Shown piece after piece: positions 63,205-64,000 of a stretch of 64,000 bases of DNA. Source of the stretch: Drosophila persimilis (lineage: Eukaryota; Arthropoda; Insecta; Diptera; Drosophilidae); the NCBI RefSeq assembly GCF_003286085.1, contig NW_020825313.1, forward strand, positions 3,782,001-3,846,000, in the 5' to 3' direction. Positions within the stretch are counted from its first letter, which is position 1. Every line of letters starts with the position of its first letter. The position numbers were made by a program, and so were the translations under genes. Under the pieces are notes generated by a model. It worked only from the letters and a program-made list of their open reading frames with translations. It searched no databases and was not told the origin of the DNA.

Positions 63205-64000
63205 TTAAACTATCAAAATAAAAAAGATGGAAAAATGTAGTCTCGGTTCATGGTCAGAGTAGTTCGAAGGACAGAGAGGAAGATTCAGGGGAAAGTAATA
63301 CCTAGTCGGGCGGTATGGGACAGCAACACTGATAGCGCTAATGAGGGCCGAGGATTCAACCTCGCCTAGGAGAAGTTTGTGGAGAAAGAGAATTCCATGA
63401 CAAGTCCTACGGCTTTCAAGAGAGTGCAAGTTAATGAGACGCAGCCGACTCTCATAAGAAGGAAGATGACGAGAGGGGTCCCAATAAAGTCCGCGCAGGG
63501 CGAAGATAAGGAATTGTTTTTGAACGGACTCGAGCATATCTTTATATTTTAATGGGGTAATGGGGAGAGCAGATACAGGAACCATATTCCAAGATAGGCC
63601 GTACAAGAGAAACATAGAGTACTTTAGTGAAATAGGGGTCAGAAAATTCCTTCGAACATATTTTGATAAAGCCAAGGACTCCTTTGGCTTTATTCCAAAT
63701 AGCGGATATATGAGAATTAAAACATAAGTTAGGTACGAAGATAATGCCTAAGTCATTAACTTTGTACAGGCGTTCCAAAGAAATATAATGACGTTACATT
63801 TGGAAATTTTAAGAGGAAGAGCGTTAATAATACACCAATTGTTGAGATCGTCGAGATCTGATTGAAGAAATAACGGGGACACAGGATCGCTAGATTTAGA
63901 AAGAGAAGATTGGAAGCAGACACGCTGACAACGATTGCAAAGGTACGCATTAGTCCAAAGAAGAATTTTAGTCGGAAATCCTAGTAGAGATAGTTTGTGG
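63205..64000 (-). pseudogene. Jockey/CR1-like non-LTR element, RT C-terminal part
   Basis: On the - strand: 63778-63542 MERLYKVNDLGIIFVPNLCFNSHISAI, KAKGVLGFIKICSKEFSDPY, LVRPILEYGSCICSPHY; then 63675-63205 FALRGLYWDPSRHLPSYESRLRLINLHSLESRR..LFLHKLLLGEVESSALI. The layout parallels the C-terminus of CR1 ORF2 (LVRPILEYGSCVWCPQYK, FALRGLNWD) but with clearly different sequence, so it is a separate family. It is cut by the window end. A relic of the same family is at 10085-10400. Confidence 0.75.

Overview
This window is repeat-dense eukaryotic (insect) DNA, most likely pericentromeric or otherwise transposon-rich Drosophila sequence. It carries DINE-1-type Helitrons, BEL/Pao and gypsy LTR elements, and I-, LOA- and CR1-like non-LTR elements. 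The abundant DINE-1-type repeat, from memory, resembles the ISY/ISX Helitrons of the obscura group, so an obscura-group Drosophila is my best guess; this is recall, not a database result. The only convincing host gene is three well-preserved exons (57153-57996, + strand) coding for part of a PH domain and most of a RhoGAP domain of a GRAF/ARHGAP26-type protein (Drosophila Graf).

Layout. 1-10080: an I-like non-LTR element and a degenerate BEL element (BEL1), both cut by DINE-1-type Helitrons. The composite 'I-like RNase H / BEL gag / Helitron' block occurs twice (1-~1390 and 4509-~5897), almost identical, best explained by unequal exchange between two Helitrons. 10085-14330: a second BEL relic (BEL2, - strand) carrying a solo roo-like LTR with a 5-bp target duplication and an RNase H fragment of a non-LTR element. 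14330-18025: mostly unassigned, with a 37-bp minisatellite, a near-complete Helitron and a third BEL relic. 18026-22354: a roo-like BEL relic broken by CR1 copy A. 22851-25990: a Tc1-type transposase relic split by an internally deleted LOA-clade element with a perfect 12-bp target duplication. 26276-28898: a non-LTR endonuclease relic, a BEL4-type LTR piece, and a BEL gag/PBS/LTR end (BEL5).

29806-45740 is one gypsy-superfamily element on the - strand. It was opened between RNase H and integrase by CR1 copy B (38563-43127) and inside the integrase gene by a BEL element with both LTRs (BEL4, 30412-38275). BEL4's 5' LTR in turn contains a ~730-bp inverted-repeat element, so nesting is at least three levels deep.

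45764-48655: DINE-1-type Helitron copies, one with an internal duplication and a 224-bp insertion, then a 21-bp minisatellite. 48656-56237: three CR1 copies, C (-), D (+) and E (-), arranged head-to-head and tail-to-tail; D contains a 566-bp MITE with 33-bp perfect terminal inverted repeats and a 7-bp target duplication. 57153-57996: Graf exons. The following sequence, presumably intron, holds a Helitron with a GA-rich tract, a roo-like BEL element with a nearly open pol gene and an env-like tail (59470-63172, -), and the 3' part of another non-LTR element.

Almost all transposon reading frames are broken by stops, frameshifts or deletions. The best preserved are the pol frame at 60602-63172 (one in-frame stop) and the CR1 ORFs. 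I saw no tRNA, rRNA or CRISPR array. Symbols such as BEL1-BEL5 and CR1 A-E are labels for this window only.
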